Assembly: GCF_030052815.1 (NCBI RefSeq)
Contig: NC_079499.1
Span: 83,305,183-83,369,182, forward strand
From: Hevea brasiliensis
Taxonomy: Eukaryota; Streptophyta; Magnoliopsida; Malpighiales; Euphorbiaceae
Length of the DNA: 64,000 nt
Direction of reading: 5' to 3'
Part shown: piece after piece, positions 23,433 to 34,933 of the stretch
Layout: every line of letters begins with the position of its first letter
Numbering within the stretch: position 1 is the stretch's first letter
Translations under genes and position numbers: made by a program
The notes under the pieces: generated by a model
What the model was told of the DNA's origin: nothing
Seen by the model: only the letters and a program-made list of their open reading frames with translations
Database searches by the model: none

Positions 23433-24583
23433 AGTAGTACCAGAGTCGATGGTTCAGCATGAACGAGTTTGGAAACGGTGGTCAGTGATTCCTATGGTGC
23501 TCTGACATGTGGACGAGAAGAGTTGAGAGACTTTTGGTAGACCTAATGGAGTATGAAGGCACTCTTTTGGAACAGAGTACTCCGATGGAGTGGAGACTCT
23601 CGATACACATGATGATAGAATACATGACTAGGGGTGCAAATGAAACAAGCCGCTCGTGAGCTACTCGAGGTTCGACTCGATAAAAACTCGGCTCGGTTCG
23701 GCTTGATTTCTAAACAAGCTAAACTAGAGCTTGAATTTTAAGTTTGTTTAATAAATGAGCTGAACTCTAGTTCGAATTCAAGCTCGGGTTGTTTATAAGT
23801 TCACGAGCTGGCTCATTGAACAGGCTCGTGAGATGGCTCATTGAACAAGTTCGTGAGTAAGCTCGTTTTTAGGCTTGTTTACAAAAGCATTTATATTAAT
23901 TATTATGATCTTATAATATTATAAATATATTTATTTTGTTTATAATTATTTTTAAAATAATATATTCTTTAAAAATATGATATAAACAATATATAAAATA
24001 TATTTATAATTATATAGTTATTTATGCTTTAGATTTATTTTTTAAAAAAAATAAGTTAATTTTTATATGAGAATAAATTTAGAATATTAGATAATAAATA
24101 CATAAAAATTATTGTGAACTATTTTATCTACATTAAATTACTAAAGAAATTAAAATTTCATACTTTTGGAGTTTTAGTATGATTTGAAACATGAAGCATA
24201 TCTCCCTCTCTCTCTTCCTTCTCTATTAAAATTTTAAACTTTTAAAAGATTAAGTTTCAAAATTAAAATTAATATATCTAACAATTATTATTACTTTCTT
24301 TCTATATGTTGTCTCACTTTCAATCTCTTTGACTAGTTTTCTTTTATGTGAACTTTAAACTTTTAAAAGATTAATATTCAATTTTAATACTAAACTATTT
24401 ATCCATTATTGTTATTCTTCTCTCTCTCTAAGCACTTTCTCTTTATCTATTATTTAAAAATTTCTCTCTCCTAAATCTTTTTCTACTTAATATTGTCCAC
24501 TTATTCCCTAAAAATTAAATTGTTAATATGTTAAATTTAAATCATAATACTATTGAGTTTAGTTAAAAGCCATGAAATTAGAT

Positions 24584-24585
<2 letters not shown>

Positions 24586-24622
<37 letters not shown>
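24586..24622. repeat. (GT)n microsatellite
   Basis: About 18 GT units inside hAT copy 1; copy 2 lacks the expansion at the matching place. Confidence 0.95.
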
Positions 24623-24625
<3 letters not shown>

Positions 24626-25129
24626 CATTTGTATAATTGAGTTTATTATAATTGTCATTAATATATTGATATCATATAAGATATTGTATTTAAATTACAC
24701 AGTAATCTTTTTTATTAAATCATAATACTATTGAGTTTAGTTAGGTGTCATGAGATTAGATTGTGTGTGTATATATATATACACACATGAAATTGAGTTG
24801 ATTATAATTATATTTAATATATTGATATCGTACAATATCTTGAATTTGTATCATATGGTAATCTTTTTAATTAAATCATAATACTATTGAATTTAGTTAA
24901 GAGTCATGAAATTAGATTAAGCGTGTGTATAATGTAAATATGATTTTTAATCAAATTTAAACATTAAAAATTTATAAATGTAATAATAAATATGATAAAA
25001 TTTTAATTATACATTATTCTTGTGCCATTAGGCTTTTATTGTAGTAAATTATTTATATAAAATAAAAGTAAGTTAAAATTTAGAAATAAAAGCTAATAAA
25101 TTAAAAAAAAAAAATCTAATGTGGGACTT

Positions 25130-25180
25130 TTCCCACATCGGATAGAAAGGGGTGGGGGGGAGTTGTGACTTCCTTATAAA
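25130..25180 (+). promoter_or_regulatory. snRNA-type USE and TATA in hAT copy 1
   Basis: TTCCCACATCG ending at 25140, then TTATAAA at 25174-25180, a gap of 33 bp. This is closer to the Pol II snRNA (U1/U2/U5) spacing. ATGTGGGA lies just upstream and makes a dyad with TCCCACAT. Confidence 0.5.
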
Positions 25181-26343
25181 AGGGAAGCTACTCATCCCTC
25201 CACCCCAACTTAAATGCTTTTTGTTGGTTGGCTAGCAAGCTAACATGTGGGGCCCAAATGGGCTCGTTAGTATTTTTTTTTCAATTTTAAATATATTTTA
25301 ATTAAGATTAAATATATTTTAATTATAATTAATTTAATTTTTAATTTACTTTTATTTAAATTAAATTTTATTTTAATATAATAATATTAACGAGCTTGAG
25401 TTTAGTTTATAAACGAGCCGAGCTCGAGTTTGGTTCGTTTATTTTATAAATGATTTTAATACAAGCTAAGCTCGAGTTTAATATATATGTAACGAGCCGA
25501 GCTTAAGCTTGAATATTAAAGCTCAAATCGAGCTCGAGCTTAAACTATTCAAAGTTCGTCTCAGCTCGATTTATTTACACCCCTACACATGGTGGCTCTA
25601 GCGTGGCTCTTAGAGGTGCATGCTCGAGTGTGTTTGGTGGAATAATTAGGGCTATCTATGACATTGTAATACTCAAGTTAAGAAAAAAAGGTATTCATTT
25701 GAGGGAGAGCAAGCCCAATAAGTGTCACACCCTACCCCTCTGTAAGGCATAACATGATCCCGTAGTATACCTAATGAATTACCAACTCCATCTACTGATA
25801 ACCCATTAAGTACACTACAAGGGATTTTAAAAACTTTTCTTACTTCTTTTACAGTGGTGAGCACTATTTACAGGTGTTAAAGACTTTGGTGAACTGAAGT
25901 GAAACAACTAACTCATTTGGTTTATTTGGAATTTCTGTAAAAATTTTGGCAGAGTGCCATCTGTATTTTGGATAAAACAGTTCTTCAGAAAACCTGTAAA
26001 AAGACACTTCAATAATTTTCCAAATCTCAACTCCAATACATTTCTCAACACAATAATTTATCAACTCAATTCCATAGAAATTTTTCAAAGTCTGAGATAA
26101 GGAAATATAATACAATTTTTACAAGTCAAAATATCTCATAATTTATTTTACAACTCCAATGTACAATTTTAATTTACAACTGCTCAAAACCAAAAACAAA
26201 ATATACATACAGTGAATATACATTACAGTACAAAATGCCAAATGTGGTATACTCACTATACCCAAAAATCTCTTGCTGGAGGTATATGCAGCCTAGTCTG
26301 CTTTGTCTGCGTCTCTCTACTGCATGACAATAAAAGCTATCAT

Positions 26344-26360
26344 TTGAGACAATGTCTCAG
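26344..26360 (-). other. LTR hairpin, A2 3' LTR
   Basis: TGAGACA / TGTCTCA stem. The outermost C-G pair and the CG that follows are damaged here but intact in the 5' LTR copy at 34917. Confidence 0.6.
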
Positions 26361-29201
26361 TGGTGCACAACATTAACCAAATACAATTTAAATCACAATT
26401 CATAAGTCATGTAAATAGTGGATACTTAAAATCATAGTTAAATTCAAGACAGTAATTGTCAACAAGAATTTAAACTCCATTTGTCAATATCACAATAATT
26501 TTCATAAGTTAGATCATGTTTGAATTCAAAAGACAGTATATGTCAATGAGAGTTTAAATCCATTTCACAATCTCACAATACATATCAATAAATCACACAC
26601 AGCTTAATCATGATCCATAGTTCAATTCGTCCCAAAAGCCAATAGCTAATGAGGTATTCAATTCGTCCCAAAAGTCGATGACTAATGAGGAATAACATAG
26701 CTAGCCAGCAAAAATATGAGTACTCATCCAATTCGTCCTCAACAGGCACACACCTCAACACTTCAGCCAGAGAGGGAATTCAATTCGTTCCACTAGACAA
26801 GCTAACGAGGAATACAATCAATATACATGATAGCTGTGGTTTCAAACCATTTCCAATGCTTTTAAATCAATAAGTATCCATCAATGTCATTCAAACAATT
26901 TCTCACAGTTTCAAATCATTTACAATGCTTTTCAAGCAATAAATATTCATTCAAATACATTTCCACAATTTAAAACAATAATATACAAATATTCAATATT
27001 TATTTCAATTGAAAATAATTCAAAAGAAAAAGTTGTTGTGCACAAACCTCTGATATTTGTCTCTTGGTCTTGACTCAGTATTTCTTTCCCTTTTGTTGAG
27101 TCCTTGTTAACTGAGAAACATAATTTGAAGTGTTTCAGTGCTAAATTAATTTGCCTATAACGATAATGTTCGATAAACAATTCACTGAATACCTTTATTT
27201 GCTTAATCACCTAATATACCGACCCTCGATGTTTTCTAGGTAAATTAGGTTTTAGTGTCCTTTATATGTCACATTCGATAGGGTTTTAGGGTTGGTACGT
27301 GTTACCAAACTCAATTCTATGTATATTGCGTTTTCTTGCATTTCATTGCAAATTGCTGGATTTCGGGATACTAGTTTGACCTAGCCGGACGAACTAGTTT
27401 CCTCGGTTTTCGGGTTTCGGTCAAAACTACAAACTTGTAGATCTATGTCTTATTGCACGTGGGGAAAAATTTTAGGTCAATCCGAGTTAAGTAGACCAAG
27501 TTATGGTCATTATACTATTACTGGTCAATTGGTATCAAATTAGGTCAATTTTAGGTCAATTTGGTCAACTTTGGTTCGGCCAGTTTTTGGACCCGAACTT
27601 GTGCAAGTTGTTTGACTTGCTTATGGTCATTTCTGGGCTTTGGTGTCTCCATAAGACTTGTAGGTATGGGTCTTAACTATTCATGGTTAAAATTTCAGGT
27701 CAATTGGACCTGTTTTGAGTGAGTTATGGCCTAAACACTCACTGCTGCCCAATTGGTCATTTTTCAGGTCCTAATTGTACCTAATCCGAATTGGTCATTT
27801 TCTTAGGTCACCTTGCAAGCAGAATTTTGGTATGCTTTCTCAATGAAAGTTGGCACATTTTGTGCTTAGTTCCACCTCCAATTGGTCTCATACCAATTGA
27901 GGTTACACATTTAAACTTATTGGCTAAAATGTACACTGCCCTTAGTTACCTTGCTTAAACACACATCAATCACACACTTACCTTGCAATATGTTTACTTC
28001 CCTACCAAATCTGTTTTGGTACATTACCAAAAACATATTCCACTTTACATTAACATTACTTTGGGCAGATTACAATTATCCTCAACACACCAAATATAAT
28101 TCTAATTTCCAAAGTCCAAATACAATTACACATACACATAAATATTACTAGTTTTTACATACACTTTACACAACAATTTCATATACATATCCATCTATCC
28201 TTAATGCCACAATTCTGCCCATATCTTCATGAACACATATACTTATCCAAGGGTTCCAAGGCTGCCGAAAATGTTCTTCAACACCAAAGTGTCCTACAAT
28301 TCATCAATTCCCATCCAAGTGCAAAAATCACCATACACATATGAAGTAATTCACTAGGTTATTAAATCACCATAACCAACATCATTTCCCATCAAATATA
28401 TGCACAATTATCTCATCAAATACATGACTACATGGCTGTCCAAAATGAACACAACAATAACTCTTCAAACTCAAAAATTTTCTTCACAAATCCAACACCT
28501 ATAACATGCACACAAAATTTAACAAAGCCATCTTCAAAAATGCTAACTTACCTTATGGTTGGAGCTTGTTAAACCTTGCTTAAACTTCTCAAATTTGGTA
28601 TCAAACTCTTCCTTGTGATGAGTAGACCATTTTTCATGAAGCTACTTAAGTGATTAGAAGTGAAATGAGTGGTTAGATGAGCTTGCATGAAAAATGGCCA
28701 TGGTGGTTTCCATTTTCTTCAATTCGGCAATGTTGGGAGAACTTGGGGAAGATGAAGTTTTAGCTGGTTAGTGGACTTACACCTGCCCCAATATGTGTGT
28801 ATTTTATTTCCCTTAGTGGTCCACTTACTCACTTAATCATATAATATGTTAAACTTTCACTTAATCCCACATTAAACTCTTAATTCTCACTATTTACTTT
28901 AGGTACCACTAAATTAATTTTTCATTTTATTTTCTAAGTGTAATACTATTTATTTTTAATGGACATTTAGGTCAAAAGACAATTCGGGATGTCAAATGAC
29001 CATAATGCCCCTGTTCGGGTTGCATTCCCGATTTTTCGGTAACACCGGATTTTATCTGTTTTTCGATTTCTCACTTTTCTTTGTACTAATTATTTAATTT
29101 TTCTTTGATATTTCTAATGATATTTATACTTCAATAAGGGTCTATTTAAGTCCTAAAAATGTTTTCCAGGGTTCCCCGCAGTCCAGGGCTAGTCAACGGT
29201 G

Positions 29202-29259
29202 CACGCCGTGGCTTCCCAGTGCGGTCCCCCATCGCTAGGTTTCCCGGCTCGCTTAACTT
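29202..29259 (-). other. 5S rRNA-like block in A2 3' LTR
   Basis: Minus strand: AAGTTAAGCG, then CTAGCGATGGGGGACC, then CTGGGAAG, about 175 bp from the LTR start. Confidence 0.65.
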
Positions 29260-29436
29260 GGTTACATTTCTTTGCTATTATTTTTCCTTTATTTTTCTTG
29301 TATGTTCTCTTCTTGTATTTCATTATTTTATGTCTCCTCACTCATATTGAAGTGTAGTTCTAGGCATCCTAACTGTCCGGACAACACTGGTCACCGGAGC
29401 AGCAGAACGCACTACCGAACTTTGGGGTGTTACAAT

Positions 29437-29472
29437 TCTCTCCCCCTTAAAATAAATTTCGTCTCGAAATTT
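29437..29472 (-). other. A2 polypurine tract and adjoining dyad
   Basis: Minus strand AAGGGGGAGAGAAT next to the 3' LTR is the plus-strand primer tract. Just upstream (29454-29472) is a perfect dyad, AAATTTCG-AGA-CGAAATTT, also present in B1. Confidence 0.8.
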
Positions 29473-29475
29473 TAC

Positions 29476-32400
29476 CTAGCATGAGTCTCTGAACAGCTGT
29501 GGGTGCTGTCTCCTCATATCATCTTCACGTTCCCAAGTAGCTTCCTGGCCTGAATGATGGTTCCACAGCACTTTAACCAGGTGTATCTGTTTATTCCTCA
29601 GCTGCTTCACCTCATATGCCATAATTTCTATGGGTTCTTCCTCATATGAGAGGTCTGGATTTACTTCAATCTCTTCAACTGATAGTACATGAGATGGGTC
29701 AGATCTGTACCTCCTTAACATGGACACATGGAAGACACTGTGTATCCTTGCTAGTTCTAGAGGTAATGCCAACCGATATGCCAAAGGACCCACTCTTTCC
29801 AGAACTTCATATGGTCCGATGAAACGAGGACTCAGTTTCCCCTTTCTGCCAAATCTCATAATCCTCTTCCAAGGAGAAACTTTGAGGAATACCTTATCAC
29901 CCACTACATATTCAATATCTCTTCTTTTCAAATCAACATAGGACTTCTAACGGTCTGATGCAGCCTTGAGTCTATCTCTAATCAATCTAATATTTTCCTC
30001 TATCTGCTGGACAATTTCTGGCCCAATCATCTTCCTTTCACCTACCTCATCCCAACATAAGGGAGTTCTGCACTTCCTGCCATACAATGCTTCATATGGA
30101 GGCATCCCAATGCTTGATTGGTAGCTGTTGTTATAAGCAAACTCAATCAAAGGCAAGTGTGTATCCCAACTACCTTCAAATTCAATCACACAAGCCCGTA
30201 GCATATCCTCCAATATCTAAATAACCCTTTCAGACTAGCCATGCATGCGTGGGTGGAATGCTGTGCTGAAGTTCAATCTAGTTCCTAGGGCTCTCTGAAG
30301 ACTACCCCAGAATCTAGAAGTGAACCTAGGATCTCTGTCAGACACAATTGATACTGGCACTCCATGCAATTTTACAATCTCATATATGTACAATCTGGCC
30401 AATCTTTCCAGGCTATAGTCCATCCGAACTGGCAAAAAGTGAGCAGACTTGGTCAATCTGTCAACTATAACCCATACTGCATCATGACTACTCTGTGTTC
30501 TTGGAAGTCCTGTAACAAAATCCATAGTTATTCGTTCCCATTTCCACTCTGGTACTGACAAAGGATGTAACAAACCAGCTGGAACTTGATGTTCTACCTT
30601 TACTTGCTGACAAGTTAGGCATTTGGAAACGAATTCAGCTATATCTCTCTTCATGCCCATCCACCAGTAATGTTCCTTCAGCCCTCTGTACATTTTAGTT
30701 CCACCAGGGTGCATAGCAAATGGAGACTCATGTGCTTCCTTCATAATGATCTGTCTCAATTCAGCGTCATTAGGAACGCACATTCTGCCCTGATGTAGCA
30801 ATAAACCATCATCTCTCACAGAGAATTCAGGTTTCTTGCCCTGCTGGACTTCTTTCAGTAGCTTCTGATACTTTTCATCACTCTGAGCAGCCATTCTGAT
30901 CTGATCAATCAACACTGGCTGTACATGCCATGCAACTACTGTCTGTCCCTCATCATCAATCTCTAAACTGGCATGCTGTGCTTTCAACTCATATACCATG
31001 GACATAGGAGAAACTCTGAGATTTGCCATAGTCTTGCGACTTAAGGCATCAGCCACCACATTTGCTTTTCCTGGCTGATAGTCTATTAAGCAATCATAGT
31101 CTTTAATGAGTTCTAACCATCTCCTCTGCCTCAAATTCAATTCCTTCTGGGTGCCTAAGTACTTCAAGCTCTTGTGATCCGTGTAAATGTAGCATTTCTC
31201 TCCATACAGATAGTGTATCCAGATCTTCAGAGCAAAAACAATAGCTGCTAACTCCAGGTCATGTGTTGGGTAATTCCTCTCATGCGGTTTCAGCTGGCGT
31301 GATGCATAAGCAATGACATTCCGATCTTGCATCAGTACACAGCCTAGCCCATTGTGAGAAGCATCACTAGAAAATGTGTATTCTTTACCCGGAGTAGGTA
31401 AAGTGAGGACTGGAGCTTCAGTTAAACACCTCTTCAACTCATCAAAACTTTGCTGGCATTTATCTGTCCACTGAAATTTTACATATTTCCGAAGCAACTT
31501 GGTCAGTGGAGAAGATAACATAGAAAATCCCTTCACAAACCGACGGTAATATCGGCTAAACCTAAGCTGCGAATTTCTGTGATGTTCCTGGGCGGCTTCC
31601 AATTAAGGATAGCTTCTACCTTGCTGGAATCTACCTTGATCCCTTCAGCTGACACAACATGTCCCAAAAAGGAGATTTCTTTCAGCCAAAATTCACATTT
31701 CGACAACTTGGCCTATAGCTGTTTCTCCTTTAAAGTCTACAGTACAATCCGCTGATGTCTGTCATGCTCCTCTGCATTCCTTGAATATATCAAAATGTCA
31801 TCAATAAACACCACCATAAATTGATCAAGATATGGTTTGAAGATAGTGTTCATCAGATCCATAAAAGCAGCTGGAGCATTTGTTAACCCGAATGGCATTA
31901 CTAGAAACTCATAGTGGCCATATCGAGTTCTGAAAGCAGTTTTTGGAATACTCTGCTCTTGCACCTTCAACTGATAATAACCAGATCGCAAATCAATTTT
32001 GGAGAATACAGCTGCACCCTTCAACTGATCAAACAGATCATCAATGCGAGGCAATGGATATCTGTTCTTTATTGTCACCTTATTCAACTGCCGGTAGTCA
32101 ATGCATAAGCGGAGAGTACCATCCTTCTTCTTAACAAACAACACTGGTGCTCCCCAAGGTGACACACTAGGGCTGATGAAGCCCTTTTCAAGTAGTTCTT
32201 GCAATTGTATCTTCAACTCCTTCAACTCTGCTGGTGCCATTCTGTATGGCGTTATGGAGATTGGATCCACACCAGGCATAATATTAATTTCAAACTGCAC
32301 TTCTCTTTCCGGAGGTAATCCTGGCAATTCATCAGGAAACACATCTGGAAAGTCATATACTGTAGGGATGTCCTTCAATGCTGGACTCCCCACTTAGGTG

Positions 32401-32538
32401 TCTACCACATGTGCCAAATATGCTTCACACCTCTTTCTGATCATCTTTCTGGCTAGTGCAGCCGAAATGATGTTTGATGGCAATAACTGCCTCTCCCCTT
32501 GTATCACCACATCAGCATCTTGAGGAGACCAAAAGTGA
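29476..32538 (-). pseudogene. pol: A2 pol: reverse transcriptase, RNase H, integrase (broken)
   Basis: RT lies at about 32393-31600: [32 protein letters not shown] and the catalytic FIDDILIYS are clear. RNase H follows with DASHNGLGC and [10 protein letters not shown]. Integrase has the H-H-C-C knuckle ([11 protein letters not shown] ... KCLTCQQ), MDFVTGLP and VSDRDPRF. The glutamate region reads SERVI, with the neighbouring Gln codons now TAG. The C-terminus has GPYEVLERVG, VFHVSMLRRY and a weak chromodomain-like HLVKVLWNHHSGQEATWE. It is disabled by a TAG near 32397, a stop at 31737, a frameshift near 31575, stops near 30235 and 30213, and one near 29945. No intron interrupts the integrase at the point where B1 has one. 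Confidence 0.93.
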
Positions 32539-33312
32539 CTATCTTGACCTCTGATCAATCATGGCATGATGCCTAGCTAACCAATCCATGCCCAAGATGA
32601 TATCATAATCTCTGAAGGGCATTTCAATGAGATCGGACAGAAAAGTGTGTCCTTGGATCACCAAAGGACAATCTCTATACATTCTATTTACCCTGACCTC
32701 CTGTCCTAGTGGACTCATTACTAGCACCTCAAAGTCCATTTTTGTACATGGAACAGCAATGCAATCAATGATGCTAGTACTCACATAAGAATGGGTAGAG
32801 CCCGGATCAAATAGCACAAACACATTTTGGTTAAAAGTTGAGAAGGTACCAGCCACAACATCAGATGTCTCTGCCTCTTCCCTCTGTCTCATGGCATAGA
32901 CTCTGACTGGAGCACTATCTTGCTCTGAATGTTTTACTGTGCCTTGGCTGCCTGCTGGGCTACCTCTACCCCTGCCTCTACCTCTGCTGGGTGGTTGTGA
33001 ACTTCTGGTGACAGGGCTCTGAACTGACTCTTCTGCAGTAGTAGGAGGTGGTCCAACTCTGCGACTACTGGTGCAGTCCTTGGCAAAGTGTCCTGTGCCT
33101 CCACAGTTATAACAGGCTCCAATAGCCTTGTAGCAGATCCCACCATGATTTTTTCCACAAGTTTCACATTGGCGGGGAGGGTAGGAACCTCTGGTACTCT
33201 GCTGACCAGATAGGGGAGGTCTCTGTCCTGAATATCTTCCCCTACCAGATTTCTTGCCACCTCTGCCATGTCCCCCATAGTTCTTCCTCTTTCTAGTATG
33301 ACCACTGGAACT
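32539..33312 (-). pseudogene. A2 gag end (nucleocapsid) and protease
   Basis: The open stretch follows the TAG at 33313-33315. It carries the zinc knuckle CYNCGGTGHFAKDC at 33073-33114 and a GRGRGRG tail, then the aspartic protease with FVLFDPGSTHSYVS and, later, ILGMDWLARHHA. The active-site triad reads DPG rather than DSG; this variant is common in plant Gypsy elements. A frameshift near 32540 separates it from RT. Confidence 0.85.
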
Positions 33313-34102
33313 CTATTCTATGGATTTTCCCTCTTTCTCTGTCTTCTCTGATCTCTTTTTCTCTGGAGCAGTCTCAAACTCAACTCTTTCCAACTCTAGG
33401 GCTTGAGAAACAAGTTCAGAGAAGTTAGTGTGTTTGAAGCCGATCACTTGTACTCTGATACTGGGCTTCAAGCCAGTTTCAAACCTCTTGCATCTCTCCT
33501 GTGGTAAAGTAGACTCCTTTGCATAATGGCTAAGGCGGGAAAATTCTCTTTCATACTCGACCACCGATCTGTTCCCCTATTTGGACTTAGGAACTCTTGC
33601 GCACGGTCCACATAAGCATCGGGGACATATTTACATGCAATTCCTGAGAAAGTCATTCCATGTTAGCACCGCAGTTCCACGGCATCGTGGGGAATGGTTT
33701 TCCACCAATCATAAGCATCCCCCTGTAGCAAGGATACTGAGTATTCGAATCTGAGCTCCTCTGTACAATGTAGCTTCTTGAATACCCTATCCATCCTTTC
33801 TAACCACTGTTCAGCTTCTAGAGGATCTACTGTCCCTTTGAACTCTGTAGCCCCATATTTCATCAATTTATCATACTGCCTAGTAGGAGACTGTGGTTGT
33901 ACCACTGGTGTCTGTATTGGGACTTGAGTAGGTACATTGCCAGCCATTTGTTGAAACATTGCGACCATCTGCTTTGGCGAGCGAAGCTGCAGATGCTGCG
34001 AGGGCTAGTCTTCTTTGAACCACTAACATGTTGTAGGCCTGGGGCATCCCCTTGCACCTCAGCCTCAATAGATTGATCGACTGAACAATCACCCTCTTCC
34101 AT
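33313..34102 (-). pseudogene. gag: A2 gag, N-terminal and capsid part (broken)
   Basis: The start is the ATG at 34102 (MEEGDCSVDQSIEAEVQGD), matching A1 gag. A frameshift near 34000 is followed by MFQQMAGNVPTQVPIQTP, DPLEAEQWLERMDRVF and YDWWKTIP. A second break near 33670-33580 disrupts the KYVPDAYVD region. The frame resumes with YEREFSRLSHYA and ends at a TAG (33313-33315) that replaces a Gln codon in A1. Confidence 0.88.
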
Positions 34103-34272
34103 ATTCAATGCGAGGATTTAAGATCTCCTGAACCAATAACACAAGGAGATTTCCTCCTGTTAGTGCATATTTATAATGTAATGTACTGTATGTATCAAAC
34201 AATGATATTGAGCAGTTGTACTATGAAGAAAGAATATTCAAGTAACAGGTGAAAACATAATTTAAAAACTTT

Positions 34273-34284
34273 GCTCTGATACCA
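34273..34284 (-). other. A2 primer-binding site (iMet tRNA)
   Basis: Minus strand TGGTATCAGAGC, 8 bp from the 5' LTR end. Confidence 0.9.
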
Positions 34285-34916
34285 CTTAAACATGTCACAC
34301 CCTACCCCTCTGTAAGGCATAACATGATCCCGTAGTATACCTAATGAATTACCAACTCCGTCTACTGATAACCCATTAAGTACACTCCAAGGGATTTTAA
34401 AAACTTTTCTTACTTCTTTTACAGTGGTGAGCACTATTTACAGGTGTTAAAGACTTTGGTGAACTGAAGTGAAACAACTAACTCATTTGGTTTATTTGGA
34501 ATTTCTGTAAAAATTTTAGCAGAGTGCCATCTGTATTTTGGATAAAACAGTTATTCAGAAAACCTGTAAAAAGACACTTCAATAATTTTCCAAATCTCAA
34601 CTCCAATACATTTCTCAACACAACAATTTATCAACTCAATTCCATAGAAATTTTTCAAAGTCTGAGATAAGGAAATATAATACAATTTTTACAAGTCAAA
34701 ATATCTCATAATTTATTTTACAACTCCAATGTACAATTTTAATTTACAACTGCTTAAAACCAAAAACAAAATATACATACAGTGAATATACATTACAGTA
34801 CAAAATGCCAAATGTGGTATACTCACTATACCCAAAAATCTCTTGCTGGAGGTATATGCAGCCTAGTCTGCTGCCCTGTCTGTCTCTCTACCTGCGACAG
34901 CAATAAAAAGCTATCG

Positions 34917-34933
34917 CTGAGACAATGTCTCAG
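34917..34933 (-). other. LTR hairpin, A2 5' LTR
   Basis: Perfect 8-bp stem CTGAGACA / TGTCTCAG with a one-base centre, preceded by CAC and followed by CG. Confidence 0.7.

Larger units (their letters stand above)
23629..25585 (+). mobile_element. hAT-like non-autonomous element, copy 1
   Basis: Terminal inverted repeats TAGGGGTGCAAATGAA and, at the right end inverted, TAGGGGTGTAAATAAATCG. Both are followed by long subterminal stretches of GAGCTCGGCTCGAGC-type words. It shares its interior with the element at 51945-53868, which has a perfect 8-bp duplication; here the flanks (TACATGAC / CACATGGT) match only in part. It codes for nothing, so transposase must come from elsewhere. It contains a (GT)n tract and an snRNA-type promoter motif. 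Confidence 0.8.
25723..29434 (-). repeat. A2 3' LTR (3.7 kb)
   Basis: On the minus strand it starts TGTAACACCCCAAAG at 29434 and ends GGGTAGGGTGTGACA at 25723. It holds a 5S-like block (29202-29259), dyad (27876-27901), minisatellite-like AATTCGTCC units (26620-26810) and hairpin (26344-26360). It keeps about 80 bp near 28805-28885 that the 5' LTR has lost. Confidence 0.93.

Noticed and set aside
29159..29350. ORFs near LTR starts (also 9660-9923, 37667-37858)
   Set aside because: They are chance readings through the 5S-like block and neighbouring LTR sequence.
31914..32397. Plus-strand ORFs over the A2 RT region
   Set aside because: Antisense shadows of conserved RT codons.
32934..33305. 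123-codon minus-strand ORF
   Set aside because: Shadow frame of the A2 nucleocapsid, whose true frame carries the CCHC zinc knuckle.
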